A DNA stretch of 34,478 nt from Palsa-459 sp035937595. GTDB lineage: Bacteria; Actinomycetota; Acidimicrobiia; Acidimicrobiales; RAAP-2. The stretch covers positions 1 through 34,478 of the forward strand of contig DASZHS010000022.1 of assembly GCA_035937595.1 (NCBI GenBank), read 5' to 3'. Under the pieces are notes generated by a model, which ran no database searches, had not been told where the DNA came from, and saw only the letters and a list, made by a program, of their open reading frames with translations. Below, piece by piece: positions 1-7,538 of the stretch (the stretch's first letter is position 1; every line of letters starts with the position of its first letter). The position numbers and the translations under genes were made by a program.

Positions 1-1169
1 TCCTCTTCGAAGTACTTCGCGAGCAGCTCGGCTTCCTGCTCCTCGCCGGGGTCGACGAGCCTCACCGTCGCGCCGAGCTCGGCGGCGAACAGCTCGACCA
101 TGTCGTCGCTCAGCGCCTGGGTGCCCGTGACGATCTCGCCCTGCAGGAAAAGGAAGCGGATGACGTCGCCGGTCGTCCGGTTGAGCTTGGGGCCGACGTC
201 CTTCGCCGTCGAGCCCCGCTCGATGATGACCTCGCCCTCGGGCACGGGGGCCGACGACGGCACGTAGGTCGTGAGCTGCGTCGGCTCGAGCTCCTCGAGG
301 TTCCGGCGTCGTCGCCCCGAGCGCCGCCGCTGCGGCGGACGCCCGCGCACGCCGCCACGGCCGGCGCCGGGCGCACCGGGCCGCCCAGGGGGCCCGCCCG
401 GGCCGCCACCGGGTCGGCCGCCGAAGCTCGCGCCGCCCGAGCGCGGCGGCCCGCCGGTGCGCGGTGGGCCGCCGGTCCGAGGGCCGGTCGCCCCGCGGGG
501 CGACACCGTCCTGCCCGTCGGGCTCGAGGCGCGCGGGGCCGTCGGGCGCGCGCCGGTCGGGGCGCCCGGACGTCGCATGCCGCCCGGGGGGGGCGGGATC
601 GGCTTGCCCGAGGCGCTGACGGGTCGTCCAGGCGGCGGCGGGATCGGCCGCCCCGACGAGCTGAGCGGCGGGCGTGGCGGGCGCGTCGCGCCCGGTGCCG
701 GGCCGACCGGCGGCCCCGTGCGCGGTGCGGTCCTCGGCGGCGCGGCCGCGGCCGAGGCCGCCGCGGCGGCGTCGCGATCGATCGAGGGCACGGCCGGCCG
801 CGGCGGCGGGGCGGGCACCGTCGGCGCGGACTCCGGCGGCGCCGTGCGGGTCGACGCGGCCGCGGTGCGCTGCGAGGAGACCACGCGCGCGGCCGAAGGG
901 GGTCGCGGCGGCGGGGCGGCGGCGGGTTGGGGGGCGGGTGCCTCGGCGGCGGGGCGCGCCGGGCGTGCCGGCTCGGGCTCGGCGGGCGAGACGGCGCGCC
1001 GGAGCCCCTCGGCGTCCGCGCGACGTCGCACGCGGTCGGCCTGGGCGTCCTCGATCGACGACGAGTGGCTCTTCACTCCGATGCCGAGGGAGATGGCGAG
1101 GTCGAGCGCCTCCTTGTTCGTCAGTCCGAGCTCCCTCGCGAGCTCGTAGACCCGTATCTTCTTCGCCAA
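1..1169 (-). CDS. infB: Translation initiation factor IF-2, N-terminal part (3' end outside window)
   Basis: IF-2 is the GTPase that brings initiator fMet-tRNA to the 30S subunit and promotes subunit joining. Only the first ~389 residues are visible. The N-terminus reads AKKIRVYELARELGLTNKEA, the small helical IF2_N domain. It is followed by a long Pro/Gly/Arg/Ala-rich, probably disordered linker with repeated PIPPPPG segments, and then by the second conserved IF2_N module (EGEVIIERGSTAKDVGPKL to AKYFEE, about residues 310-389). The frame leaves the window just before the expected GTP-binding domain (G1 motif not seen). The start is a TTG at 1169, chosen because the conserved AKKIRVYEL follows at once and no ATG or GTG lies in frame nearby; a GAGG stands 5 nt upstream and an AGGAG 15 nt upstream. 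It lies 110 nt downstream of nusA, as in most bacteria. Confidence 0.93.
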   Translation of the reverse strand, partial: MAKKIRVYELARELGLTNKEALDLAISLGIGVKSHSSSIEDAQADRVRRRADAEGLRRAVSPAEPEPARPARPAAEAPAPQPAAAPPPRPPSAARVVSSQRTAAASTRTAPPESAPTVPAPPPRPAVPSIDRDAAAAASAAAAPPRTAPRTGPPVGPAPGATRPPRPPLSSSGRPIPPPPGRPVSASGKPIPPPPGGMRRPGAPTGARPTAPRASSPTGRTVSPRGATGPRTGGPPRTGGPPRSGGASFGGRPGGGPGGPPGRPGAPGAGRGGVRGRPPQRRRSGRRRRNLEELEPTQLTTYVPSSAPVPEGEVIIERGSTAKDVGPKLNRTTGDVIRFLFLQGEIVTGTQALSDDMVELFAAELGATVRLVDPGEEQEAELLAKYFEE

Positions 1170-1246
1170 CGGTCCCTCGTCGTTCTCCTACGCCGCACAC
1201 TGCACGCGCGCGACCTCTTACTCTTCCACAAACCGCGTCACGGGCG

Positions 1247-1260
1247 GCCGGCGCGCCGGC
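1247..1260. repeat. 14-bp perfect palindrome between nusA and infB
   Basis: GCCGGCGCGCCGGC reads the same on both strands and sits in the 110-nt gap between the nusA stop and the infB start. It could fold into a short GC hairpin in the nusA-infB transcript, but no U-run follows, so a terminator role is not supported. No reading frame in the gap resembles the YlxR protein that often lies here. Confidence 0.35.
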
Positions 1261-1279
1261 ACCGCGCGCTCGCGTGCGC

Positions 1280-2611
1280 CTAGGCGGTGGCCCCGTCGCT
1301 CATCACCGAGGCGCCCTCGTCGACGGCCGCATCGTCGGCGCGACCCGCGCCCTCGGCGTCCTCGGACGCACCGTCGCCGGCCGCGCTCTCGCCGGCCGCG
1401 CTCTCGCCCGTAGTCTCGCCGGCCGCGGTCTCGCCGGCCGCGGTCTCGCCGGCCGCAGTCTCGCCGGCCGCGGTGCCCTCGGCCGCCGGCGCACCTCCCG
1501 CATCGCCGCCCGCGGGCGTGCCGGGGGCGGCCTCGTCGCCCGATGCCCCGGGCGTCGGGGCGTCCTCTTCGGGGGCGGGGTGCCACACCATCTGGCCGCC
1601 CTCTTCGACCCACTCCCCCGCCGCGTACTCGATCTCCGCCTCTTCTGCGTCCTGGGACTCCGAGCGGATGTCGATGCGCCACCCCGTGAGCCGCGCCGCC
1701 AAACGGGCGTTCTGGCCCTCCTTGCCGATGGCGAGCGACAGCTGCGCGTCGTTCACAATGACCGTGGCGTTGCCCTCCTCGTCGAGGCGGACCTCGCGCA
1801 CCCGCGCAGGCTGGAGGGCGGACTGGATGAAGTCGACGGGGTCCTCGGAGAACGGCACGACGTCGACGCGCTCCGACTTGAGCTCGTTCGTCACCATCCG
1901 CACGCGCGAGCCGCGCGCGCCGACGCACGCGCCCACGGGGTCGACGTTGTGGTCGTTCGACCACACCGCGATCTTGGTGCGGTGACCGGGCTCGCGCGCG
2001 AGCGCCTTGATCTCGACGATGCCGGACGCGATCTCGGGCACCTCGAGCTCGAAGAGCCGCTTGACGAGCCCGGGGTGGGTGCGGCTGACGACGATCTGGG
2101 GGCCCTTGGTGGTCTTGCGCACCTCGACGATGTAGGCCTTGACGCGCGCGCCGTGGTCGTAGCGCTCGTAGGCGATCTGCTCGGCCTGGGGCAGCAGCGC
2201 CTCCACCTTGCCGAGGTCGAGCAGCGTGTAGCGGCTGTCGGTCTGCTGGACGATCCCCGTCACGATGTCGCCCTCGCGACCCGCGTACTCGTCGTACATC
2301 TGCTTGCGCTGGATGTCCCGGATGATCTGGAGCAGGACCTGCTTGGCCGTCTGGGCGGCGATTCGGCCGAAGTCCGAGGGCGTGGCGTCCCACTCGCGCG
2401 TGACGTTGCCCTCCAAGTCGAGCTCGAGGCCCCAGACCTTGATCTCGCCGGACTCGCGGTCGATCGTCACCTCGGCGTCCTCGGCCGAGTCCGGGAGGCG
2501 CTTGTAGGCGGCGAGCAGCGCGTTCGCGAGCGCCTCGAGGAGCTCGTCCTCTGCGATGTTGGAGTCGCGCGCGATCTGCGACAGGGCGTCGAGGAACTCG
2601 TAGTTCTGCAT
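1280..2611 (-). CDS. nusA: Transcription termination/antitermination factor NusA
   Basis: NusA binds RNA polymerase and nascent RNA and modulates pausing, termination and antitermination. The 443-residue product shows the N-terminal RNAP-binding domain (MQNYEFLDALSQIARDSNI onward), an S1 domain (GDIVTGIVQQTDSRYTLLDL, about residues 113-180) and two KH domains. KH1 contains VDPVGACVGARGSRV and KH2 contains LAIGKEGQNARLAARLTGW. After about residue 335 there is an acidic, Ala/Gly/Glu-rich tail of about 108 residues carrying AAGET repeats, which is not part of the conserved fold. The ATG at 2611 is taken as start. A GTG at 2617 overlaps the rimP stop as GTGA and is an equally possible start adding two residues; both share the upstream GAGGAAGG. 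It is coupled to rimP upstream and precedes infB. Confidence 0.96.
   Translation of the reverse strand: MQNYEFLDALSQIARDSNIAEDELLEALANALLAAYKRLPDSAEDAEVTIDRESGEIKVWGLELDLEGNVTREWDATPSDFGRIAAQTAKQVLLQIIRDIQRKQMYDEYAGREGDIVTGIVQQTDSRYTLLDLGKVEALLPQAEQIAYERYDHGARVKAYIVEVRKTTKGPQIVVSRTHPGLVKRLFELEVPEIASGIVEIKALAREPGHRTKIAVWSNDHNVDPVGACVGARGSRVRMVTNELKSERVDVVPFSEDPVDFIQSALQPARVREVRLDEEGNATVIVNDAQLSLAIGKEGQNARLAARLTGWRIDIRSESQDAEEAEIEYAAGEWVEEGGQMVWHPAPEEDAPTPGASGDEAAPGTPAGGDAGGAPAAEGTAAGETAAGETAAGETAAGETTGESAAGESAAGDGASEDAEGAGRADDAAVDEGASVMSDGATA
1373..1474. repeat. 15-bp tandem repeat (minisatellite) inside nusA
   Basis: Seven head-to-tail units with consensus CTCGCCGGCCGCGGT on the plus strand fill this stretch. 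Six units are 15 bp and one (1403-1414) is 12 bp. All preserve the nusA frame and encode AAGET/AAGES pentads plus one TTGE tetrad. Three units are identical and the others differ by one to a few bases, which suggests recent unit duplication or conversion. Confidence 0.9.
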
Positions 2612-2613
2612 GC

Positions 2614-3108
2614 TCACGCCTTCCTCGTCGCCGCGGGCCGGCCGCGTGACGGCGAGGGCTTCTTGGTCGCCCCCCACGCGAAGACCGTGCGCGCGCGCTC
2701 GAGCTCGTCGTAGCGGGCGCGTCGCGGCCCCTGGTCGGTCGCCAGCTCGACGGCGTCCTCGGTGGCGGCGACGAGCGTCCCGGTCACCCGCTCGGCGGTC
2801 GCGCCGACCGCCGCGATGCGCAGCGTCACGGTCTCGCCGATCGCGCGGTGGAACTGGGCCGGGGTGCGCAGCCGCCGCTCGAGGCCCGGGCTCGAGACCT
2901 CGAGCGTGTAGCGGCCCGGCATGGGGTCGTGCTCGTCCAGCCACCCCGAGAGCGCGGCGCTCGCGGACGCCAGCGTGTCGAGGTCGACGCCCCCGTCCCT
3001 GGTCACCGTGACGCGGAGCGACCCCGCGGCGATCTCGACGTCGTAGAGGTCGAGGCCCATGGCGGCGAGCAGGGGCGTGATCTGGCCAGCGAGCTCGCTC
3101 TCTGCCAC
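2614..3108 (-). CDS. rimP: Ribosome maturation factor RimP
   Basis: RimP assists maturation of the 30S subunit. The product is 164 residues, slightly above the usual ~150. The N-terminal half has the family pattern LAAMGLDLYDVEI and RVTVTRDGGVDLDTLASAS, then LDEHDPMPGRYTLEVSSPGL, the most conserved RimP stretch (PGRYTLEVSSPG), followed by the SH3-like C-terminal domain with a basic end (RPAATRKA). The start is a GTG at 3108 with a strong GAGGAGG four nt upstream. The stop overlaps a possible nusA GTG as GTGA, so rimP and nusA are probably translationally coupled. The gene opens the rimP-nusA-infB unit, and the 131 nt before it hold a hairpin and a possible promoter. Confidence 0.95.
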   Translation of the reverse strand: MAESELAGQITPLLAAMGLDLYDVEIAAGSLRVTVTRDGGVDLDTLASASAALSGWLDEHDPMPGRYTLEVSSPGLERRLRTPAQFHRAIGETVTLRIAAVGATAERVTGTLVAATEDAVELATDQGPRRARYDELERARTVFAWGATKKPSPSRGRPAATRKA

Positions 3109-3142
3109 AACGCCTCCTCGAATCGTCCCCCGGCCAAGACAA

Positions 3143-3166
3143 GAGCGCGGGCCAAGGCCCGCGCTC
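3143..3166 (-). terminator. Perfect 11-bp hairpin between proS and rimP (terminator or attenuator)
   Basis: GAGCGCGGGCC, two bases, then GGCCCGCGCTC: an exact inverted repeat. On the minus strand it is followed by TTGTCTTGG, a modest T-rich tail. It lies downstream of proS and upstream of rimP, so it can end proS transcripts. Alternatively it can act as an attenuator in the rimP-nusA-infB leader if a promoter lies between it and proS (see 3202-3207). Confidence 0.6.
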
Positions 3167-3201
3167 GACAGGTCCCTTCGTCCTCGCGGACTGAACGGAC
3201 G

Positions 3202-3207
3202 AGTGTA
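3202..3207 (-). promoter_or_regulatory. Possible -10 element for the rimP-nusA-infB unit
   Basis: On the minus strand this is TACACT, a fair TANNNT -10 box, about 94 nt before the rimP GTG. I see no convincing -35. If it is used, the hairpin at 3143-3166 would lie in the 5' leader. Confidence 0.3.
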
Positions 3208-3239
3208 GCAGGGGGGTCCCGGCGAGCGGCCGGGCGGCG

Positions 3240-4973
3240 TCAGCGCGCGGGGCTGTCGCGGCGCGCGTGGAGCGCCGTCGCGGCCGCGTCGACGGCCAGC
3301 TCGTCGACCTCGCCGGTCGTTCGGTCGCGGACCTCCACGATGCCGCGCTCGAGGCCCCGGGCGCCGACCGTCACCCGCAGCGGCACGCCGACCAGGTCGG
3401 CGTCGGCGAACGACACGCCCGCCGACACGTCGCGGTCGTCGTAGAGCACGTCGACGCCGCGCGCGGTGAGCTCGGCGTAGAGGGCGTCGGCCACGTCGCG
3501 GACCGCGGGCGTGCGGCCCGACCCCGGCGCGCAGATGTGGACGTCGTAGGGCGCCGAGGACGGCGGCCAGCAGAGCCCGTGGTCGTCGTGGAACGCCTCG
3601 GCGAGCACGGCCAGGAGCCGCGAGAGCCCGAACCCGTAGCAGCCCATCCAGAACGGCTGCTCGGTGCCGTCCTCGGCGGTGAAGGTGGCGCCCTCCATGA
3701 CGAAGGCGCCCGGCGCCGCGGTGTAGGTGAGGCCGAGCTGGAAGATGTGGGCGGCCTCGACGGCGCGCACGAGCTCGAGGTCGCCCCCGCAGCGCGTGCA
3801 GCGGTCCCCCGCCCGCGCGACGACGTAGTCGCCGACGTCGTGGACGTCGAAGTCGCGCGCGAGGACCACGTCTTTAAGGTGGGCACCGGGCTCGTTCGCG
3901 CCGACCACCCAGGCGTGGTCGGCGGCGACGACCGAGGCGTCGGCCACCACGCGCACGCCGAGGTCGACCGGCCCGAGGTAGCCGCGCACGAGCTCGGGGT
4001 GCGCGGCGAAGTCCTCGTCCTCGAAGAGGCGCCAGCCGCGGGGCAGCTTCGCCTCGCGGTCGCCGGGGACGAGCACGACGACGGGCTCGCCGCCCTCGTC
4101 GAACGCCGCGATCGCCTTGAGCGTCCTCGACGCGTCGATCTCGGGGTCGGAAAGGAGCGCGACCACCGCCTCGATCGTGGGTGCGTCCGGGGTGGCGACG
4201 CGCCGCCGCGCGGGGCGCTCGTCGGCGCCGGGACCGTCGCCGTGCGGCGGGCCCACCGCGGCCGCCTCCACGTTGGCCGCGTACCCGCACTTCTCGCAGC
4301 GCACGAAGTGGTCCTCGCCGATCGGCGAGGCGACCATGAACTCGTGGTTGACGTCCCCGCCGATCGCCCCGGACAGGGCCTCGACGGGGGTGACGGGGAG
4401 CTCGAGGCGCTCGAAGATCCGCAGGTAGGCCGCCTTGGCGACGTCGTAGGACACGACCATGGCGGCCTTGTCGACGTCGAAGGAGTACGCGTCGCACATG
4501 AGGAACTCGCGGCCGCGCAGAAGCCCGAAGCGCGGGCGCGCCTCGTCGCGGAACTTCGTCTGGATCTGGTACACGGTGAGCGGGAGCTGGCGGTACGAGT
4601 CGACCTCGGCCGAGACCGTCGACGTCACGACCTCCTCGTGGGTGAGCCCGAGCACGAAGCGTCCGCCGCGCACGTCGAGCACCATCGCGGGCAGCGCGTC
4701 GCTGCCGAACTTCTTGGCGCGGCCGGACTGCTCCCAGAGCTCGATGGGGCTGAGGGCGGGCATCAGCAGCTCCTGCATGCCGGCGCGGTCGAGCTCCTCG
4801 CGCACGATCGCCGACGCCTTGTGGAGCACCTTGGTCCCGAGCGGGAGGAACGTGTAGATGCCCGAGGCGACGCGGCGGACGTAGCCGGCGCGGACGAGGA
4901 GCGCGTGACCGGCCGTGTCGGCGTCGGCGGGGTCGTCGCGCAGCGTGCGCAGCAGCAGCCGGCTCATCCGCAT
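3240..4973 (-). CDS. proS: Prolyl-tRNA synthetase, bacterial type with editing domain
   Basis: Charges tRNA-Pro with proline in the cytoplasm. The 577-residue product is a class II synthetase of the bacterial ProS type. The N-terminal catalytic region has ASGIYTFLPLGTKVL; motif 2 is the RDEARPRFGLLRGREFLMCD stretch; motif 3 is the YGFGLSRLLAVLAEA helix. Between motifs 2 and 3 sits the INS (YbaK-like) editing domain, about residues 225-385, with ASRTLKAIAAF and GANEPGAHLKDVV. The anticodon-binding domain follows (YDVHICAPG to VTVGARGLERG). Two ATGs are possible, 4973 and 4967. The first is preferred because TAGGTT lies exactly 6 nt upstream and no Shine-Dalgarno is present, which fits a leaderless transcript. 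It follows ispG by 17 nt. Confidence 0.97.
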   Translation of the reverse strand: MRMSRLLLRTLRDDPADADTAGHALLVRAGYVRRVASGIYTFLPLGTKVLHKASAIVREELDRAGMQELLMPALSPIELWEQSGRAKKFGSDALPAMVLDVRGGRFVLGLTHEEVVTSTVSAEVDSYRQLPLTVYQIQTKFRDEARPRFGLLRGREFLMCDAYSFDVDKAAMVVSYDVAKAAYLRIFERLELPVTPVEALSGAIGGDVNHEFMVASPIGEDHFVRCEKCGYAANVEAAAVGPPHGDGPGADERPARRRVATPDAPTIEAVVALLSDPEIDASRTLKAIAAFDEGGEPVVVLVPGDREAKLPRGWRLFEDEDFAAHPELVRGYLGPVDLGVRVVADASVVAADHAWVVGANEPGAHLKDVVLARDFDVHDVGDYVVARAGDRCTRCGGDLELVRAVEAAHIFQLGLTYTAAPGAFVMEGATFTAEDGTEQPFWMGCYGFGLSRLLAVLAEAFHDDHGLCWPPSSAPYDVHICAPGSGRTPAVRDVADALYAELTARGVDVLYDDRDVSAGVSFADADLVGVPLRVTVGARGLERGIVEVRDRTTGEVDELAVDAAATALHARRDSPAR

Positions 4974-4979
4974 CGCGGC

Positions 4980-4985
4980 AACCTA
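4980..4985 (-). promoter_or_regulatory. Putative leaderless -10 box for proS
   Basis: Minus-strand TAGGTT, then 6 nt (GCCGCG), then the proS ATG. The expected start of transcription falls on or next to the start codon. There is no Shine-Dalgarno in the 17-nt ispG-proS gap. The same spacer GCCGCG recurs before nadD. Confidence 0.5.
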
Positions 4986-4990
4986 CAGCG

Positions 4991-6220
4991 TCAGTCCGCC
5001 AGTCGGTCCCGGATGTGCGCGATGCGCACCTGGGTGTGGTTGACGTCGTCGCCGCGCTCGTCGAGCAGCAGTGCGCGGTCCGCGGCGGCCTCGGCCTCCG
5101 CCGTCGCGTCCGCCGCGGCGAGGCGCGCCTCGATGCCCTCGGCGACGAGCCGCTCCGCCTCGGCGACCAGCGCCTCGACCATCTGGTCCTCCGGGACGAC
5201 CCGGACGATCTTGCCCTTGATGAACAGGTGGCCCTTGCGCTTGCCCGCCGCGATCCCGAGGTCGGCGTGGCGCGCCTCGCCCGGGCCGTTGACGACGCAG
5301 CCCATGACGGCCACCTGGATCGGCAGCCCGCGTCCCTCGAGGGCGGCCTGGGCGGCCGTCGCGACGGCGATCACGTCGACCTCGGCGCGCCCGCAGCTCG
5401 GGCACGCGATCAGGTCGAGGTCCTTGCGCTCCCGCAGCCCCATCGCCTCGAGGAGCTGGCGCCCGGCGCGCGCCTCCTCGACGGGGTCCGCGGTGAGCGA
5501 GAACCGGATCGTGTCGCCGATGCCCTCGGCGAGCAGCGTCCCGATCCCCGCGGTGCCCTTGACCAGCCCCGCGGGCGGCGGGCCGGCCTCGGTGACGCCC
5601 AGGTGCAGGGGGTGGTCGAACGTCGCGGACGCGAGGCGGTAGGCGGCCACCATGAGCGGGACCGACGACGCCTTGACGGAGATCTTCACGTCGTCGAAGC
5701 CGACGTCGGCGAAGTAGGCCAGCTCGATGCGCGCGGACTCGACGAGCGCCTCGGGCGTCGCCCCGCCGAACCGCTCGTAGACGTCGGGGTGCAGCGAGCC
5801 GGCGTTCACCCCGATGCGGATCGGGACCGCACGGTCCTTCGCCTCTTGGGCGACGAGCTTGATCTCGTGCTCCTTGCGCAGGTTGCCGGGGTTCAGCCGC
5901 AGCCCCTGGACGCCCGCGTCGAGCGCGGCCAGCGCCATCTCCACGTGGAAGTGGATGTCGGCGATGATCGGCACCGGCGAGCGGGGCACGATCTGGGCGA
6001 GCCCCTCGGCCGCCGCCGCCTCGTTGCACGTGCAGCGCACGAGGTCCGCGCCGGCGGCCGCGAGGTCGTAGACCTGGGTGAGCGTCCCGTCCACGTCGGC
6101 CGTCTTCGTCGTCGTCATCGACTGCACGGTGATCGGCGCGTCGCCGCCCACCGCCACGGGGCCGACGTGGATCTGGCGCGTCACGCGGCGGGGGCTGAGC
6201 AGCGACTCCGTGACGTCCAT
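4991..6220 (-). CDS. ispG: 4-hydroxy-3-methylbut-2-en-1-yl diphosphate synthase (IspG/GcpE)
   Basis: Iron-sulfur enzyme of the MEP isoprenoid pathway, converting MEcPP to HMBPP. The 409-residue product has the TIM-barrel N-terminal part (VAVGGDAPITVQSM, IADIHFHVEMA, GLRLNPGNL, IRIGVNAGSL) and the C-terminal [4Fe-4S] domain with CPSCGR (Cys273, Cys276) and GCVVNGPGE (Cys308, Glu315), the expected cluster ligands. Residues 61-67 read VRCTCNE, giving two extra cysteines (63 and 65) where most homologues known to me have VRVA-type sequence. The last ~60 residues form an Ala/Glu-rich extension ending IAHIRDRLAD. The ATG at 6220 follows the rseP stop by 34 nt. With dxr two genes upstream, two MEP steps are encoded in this operon. 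Confidence 0.97.
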   Translation of the reverse strand: MDVTESLLSPRRVTRQIHVGPVAVGGDAPITVQSMTTTKTADVDGTLTQVYDLAAAGADLVRCTCNEAAAAEGLAQIVPRSPVPIIADIHFHVEMALAALDAGVQGLRLNPGNLRKEHEIKLVAQEAKDRAVPIRIGVNAGSLHPDVYERFGGATPEALVESARIELAYFADVGFDDVKISVKASSVPLMVAAYRLASATFDHPLHLGVTEAGPPPAGLVKGTAGIGTLLAEGIGDTIRFSLTADPVEEARAGRQLLEAMGLRERKDLDLIACPSCGRAEVDVIAVATAAQAALEGRGLPIQVAVMGCVVNGPGEARHADLGIAAGKRKGHLFIKGKIVRVVPEDQMVEALVAEAERLVAEGIEARLAAADATAEAEAAADRALLLDERGDDVNHTQVRIAHIRDRLAD

Positions 6221-6254
6221 CCGCCCATTCTGCCGCGACGCGCGTCGCGGGCGG

Positions 6255-7538
6255 TCACCCGAAGGGGTTGGACACCCCGTGGGCGATGTCGAGGTACATC
6301 TTCCCGGCGACGAAGAGGAGCAGGAACCCCATGAACGCGTAGACGACGGGCATGAGCTTGGCGACGTCGGCGTGGTAGCGGGCCTTGCCCCGCCGCGTGC
6401 GGATCCGCTCGTACAGCGCGATCGCCACGTGCCCGCCGTCGAGGGGGAGCATCGGCAGCATGTTGAGGACGCCGAGGGAGATGTTGAGCGAGATGAGCAG
6501 CCCGATGAACGGCATCGCGCCGGCCCGGAAGGCGTCGGCGAGGTACTGGAGGGCGCCGACCATAGAGACGGTGCCGTTGCCCTGCGCGCGCGCCTGTGCC
6601 GCCGCCTTCGAGCTCGTCACCTGGTGGGCGAGCGACGACAGGCCGCCCGGCGAGAACGCGTGGACGAAGGCGTCACCGGTCTTGGACGTCACCTGCCCGA
6701 TGAGCGAGCCGGCGCCGCCGACCGCGCCGAGGAACCCCGTCGGCGCGTAGACGGTCGGCGTCCCGAACCCGATGCCGAGGCGGTAGCCCGACAGGCCCGC
6801 CAGCCGGCGCGGGGTCGCCGTGAGCGTCAGGCGGTGCCCGTGGCGCAGCACGACCATGGTCACGGGCTGGCCCCTCGAGCCCGCGATGGCCGCGCGGAGC
6901 GTCGACGCCGTCGCGGGCACGCCGTCGATCGAGACGAACTCGTCACCGAGGCGCAACCCCGCCTGCTGGGCCGGCGTCGAGCCGTGGGCGAGGGTGGTCA
7001 GCATGGTGAGCTGCTGGTACCGCCCGTCGCGCGGCGTGCCGATGAACCACAGGGCGCAGATCGCGAGGATGAACGCCAGGGCGAAGTGCACGATCGAGCC
7101 CGCGGAGGCGACGAGGACGCGCTTGGAGGTCGACTGGTTCACGAAGCTCCGCGGCTCGTCGGAGGGGTCGAGCTCCTCCATCGAGGTCATCCCGAGGATC
7201 TTCACGTAGCCCCCGAGCGGCAGGGCCTTGACGCCGTACTCGGTCTCGCCGCGCCGGATCGACCAGAGCTTCGGGCCGAACCCCACGAAGTACTCCGTCG
7301 CCTTCATGCCCGACCACTTGGCCGTGGCGTAGTGGCCGAGCTCGTGCAGCATGATGATCACGATCACGGACCACACGACGGCGACCCAGGCCCACCCGGC
7401 GCTCAACCCCAAGAGCAGCGACACCCCGGTGGTGGCGACGACGAGCGCCCCGAGGCGGAGCACGGTCTCGGCGCGGCGCTGGACGGGCTCGGGCGCGGCG
7501 GGGCCGGCGCCCGGCGCGTCGAGGACGGCGACGCTCAT
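6255..7538 (-). CDS. rseP: RseP-type intramembrane zinc metalloprotease (site-2 protease)
   Basis: Cleaves transmembrane segments of substrates such as anti-sigma factors; the actinobacterial relative Rip1 does this. The 427-residue product has a ~25-residue soluble N-terminus, a membrane segment, and the zinc motif HELGH at residues 65-69 within a hydrophobic helix. A conserved FGPKLWSI region and GGYVKILGM follow, then a second membrane segment (VHFALAFILAICALWFIG) and a PDZ domain (about 180-265; AGLRLGDEFVSIDGVPA). The second metal-ligand motif NMLPMLPLDGGH (about residue 365-375) and a final membrane helix complete it. Its ATG at 7538 overlaps the dxr stop as ATGA, so it is translationally coupled to dxr. 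The family's usual length and topology are intact. Confidence 0.96.
   Translation of the reverse strand: MSVAVLDAPGAGPAAPEPVQRRAETVLRLGALVVATTGVSLLLGLSAGWAWVAVVWSVIVIIMLHELGHYATAKWSGMKATEYFVGFGPKLWSIRRGETEYGVKALPLGGYVKILGMTSMEELDPSDEPRSFVNQSTSKRVLVASAGSIVHFALAFILAICALWFIGTPRDGRYQQLTMLTTLAHGSTPAQQAGLRLGDEFVSIDGVPATASTLRAAIAGSRGQPVTMVVLRHGHRLTLTATPRRLAGLSGYRLGIGFGTPTVYAPTGFLGAVGGAGSLIGQVTSKTGDAFVHAFSPGGLSSLAHQVTSSKAAAQARAQGNGTVSMVGALQYLADAFRAGAMPFIGLLISLNISLGVLNMLPMLPLDGGHVAIALYERIRTRRGKARYHADVAKLMPVVYAFMGFLLLFVAGKMYLDIAHGVSNPFG

Noticed and set aside
1373..1474. CRISPR array
   Set aside because: The units are adjacent with no unique spacers, are coding, and keep the nusA frame.
674..2713. A plus-strand open frame of 679 codons across infB, nusA and rimP
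   Set aside because: Low-complexity Arg/Ala/Pro composition, opposite three well-supported genes.
3267..5642. A plus-strand open frame of 791 codons across proS and ispG
   Set aside because: Mirror of the codon bias of two conserved enzymes; no motif of its own.
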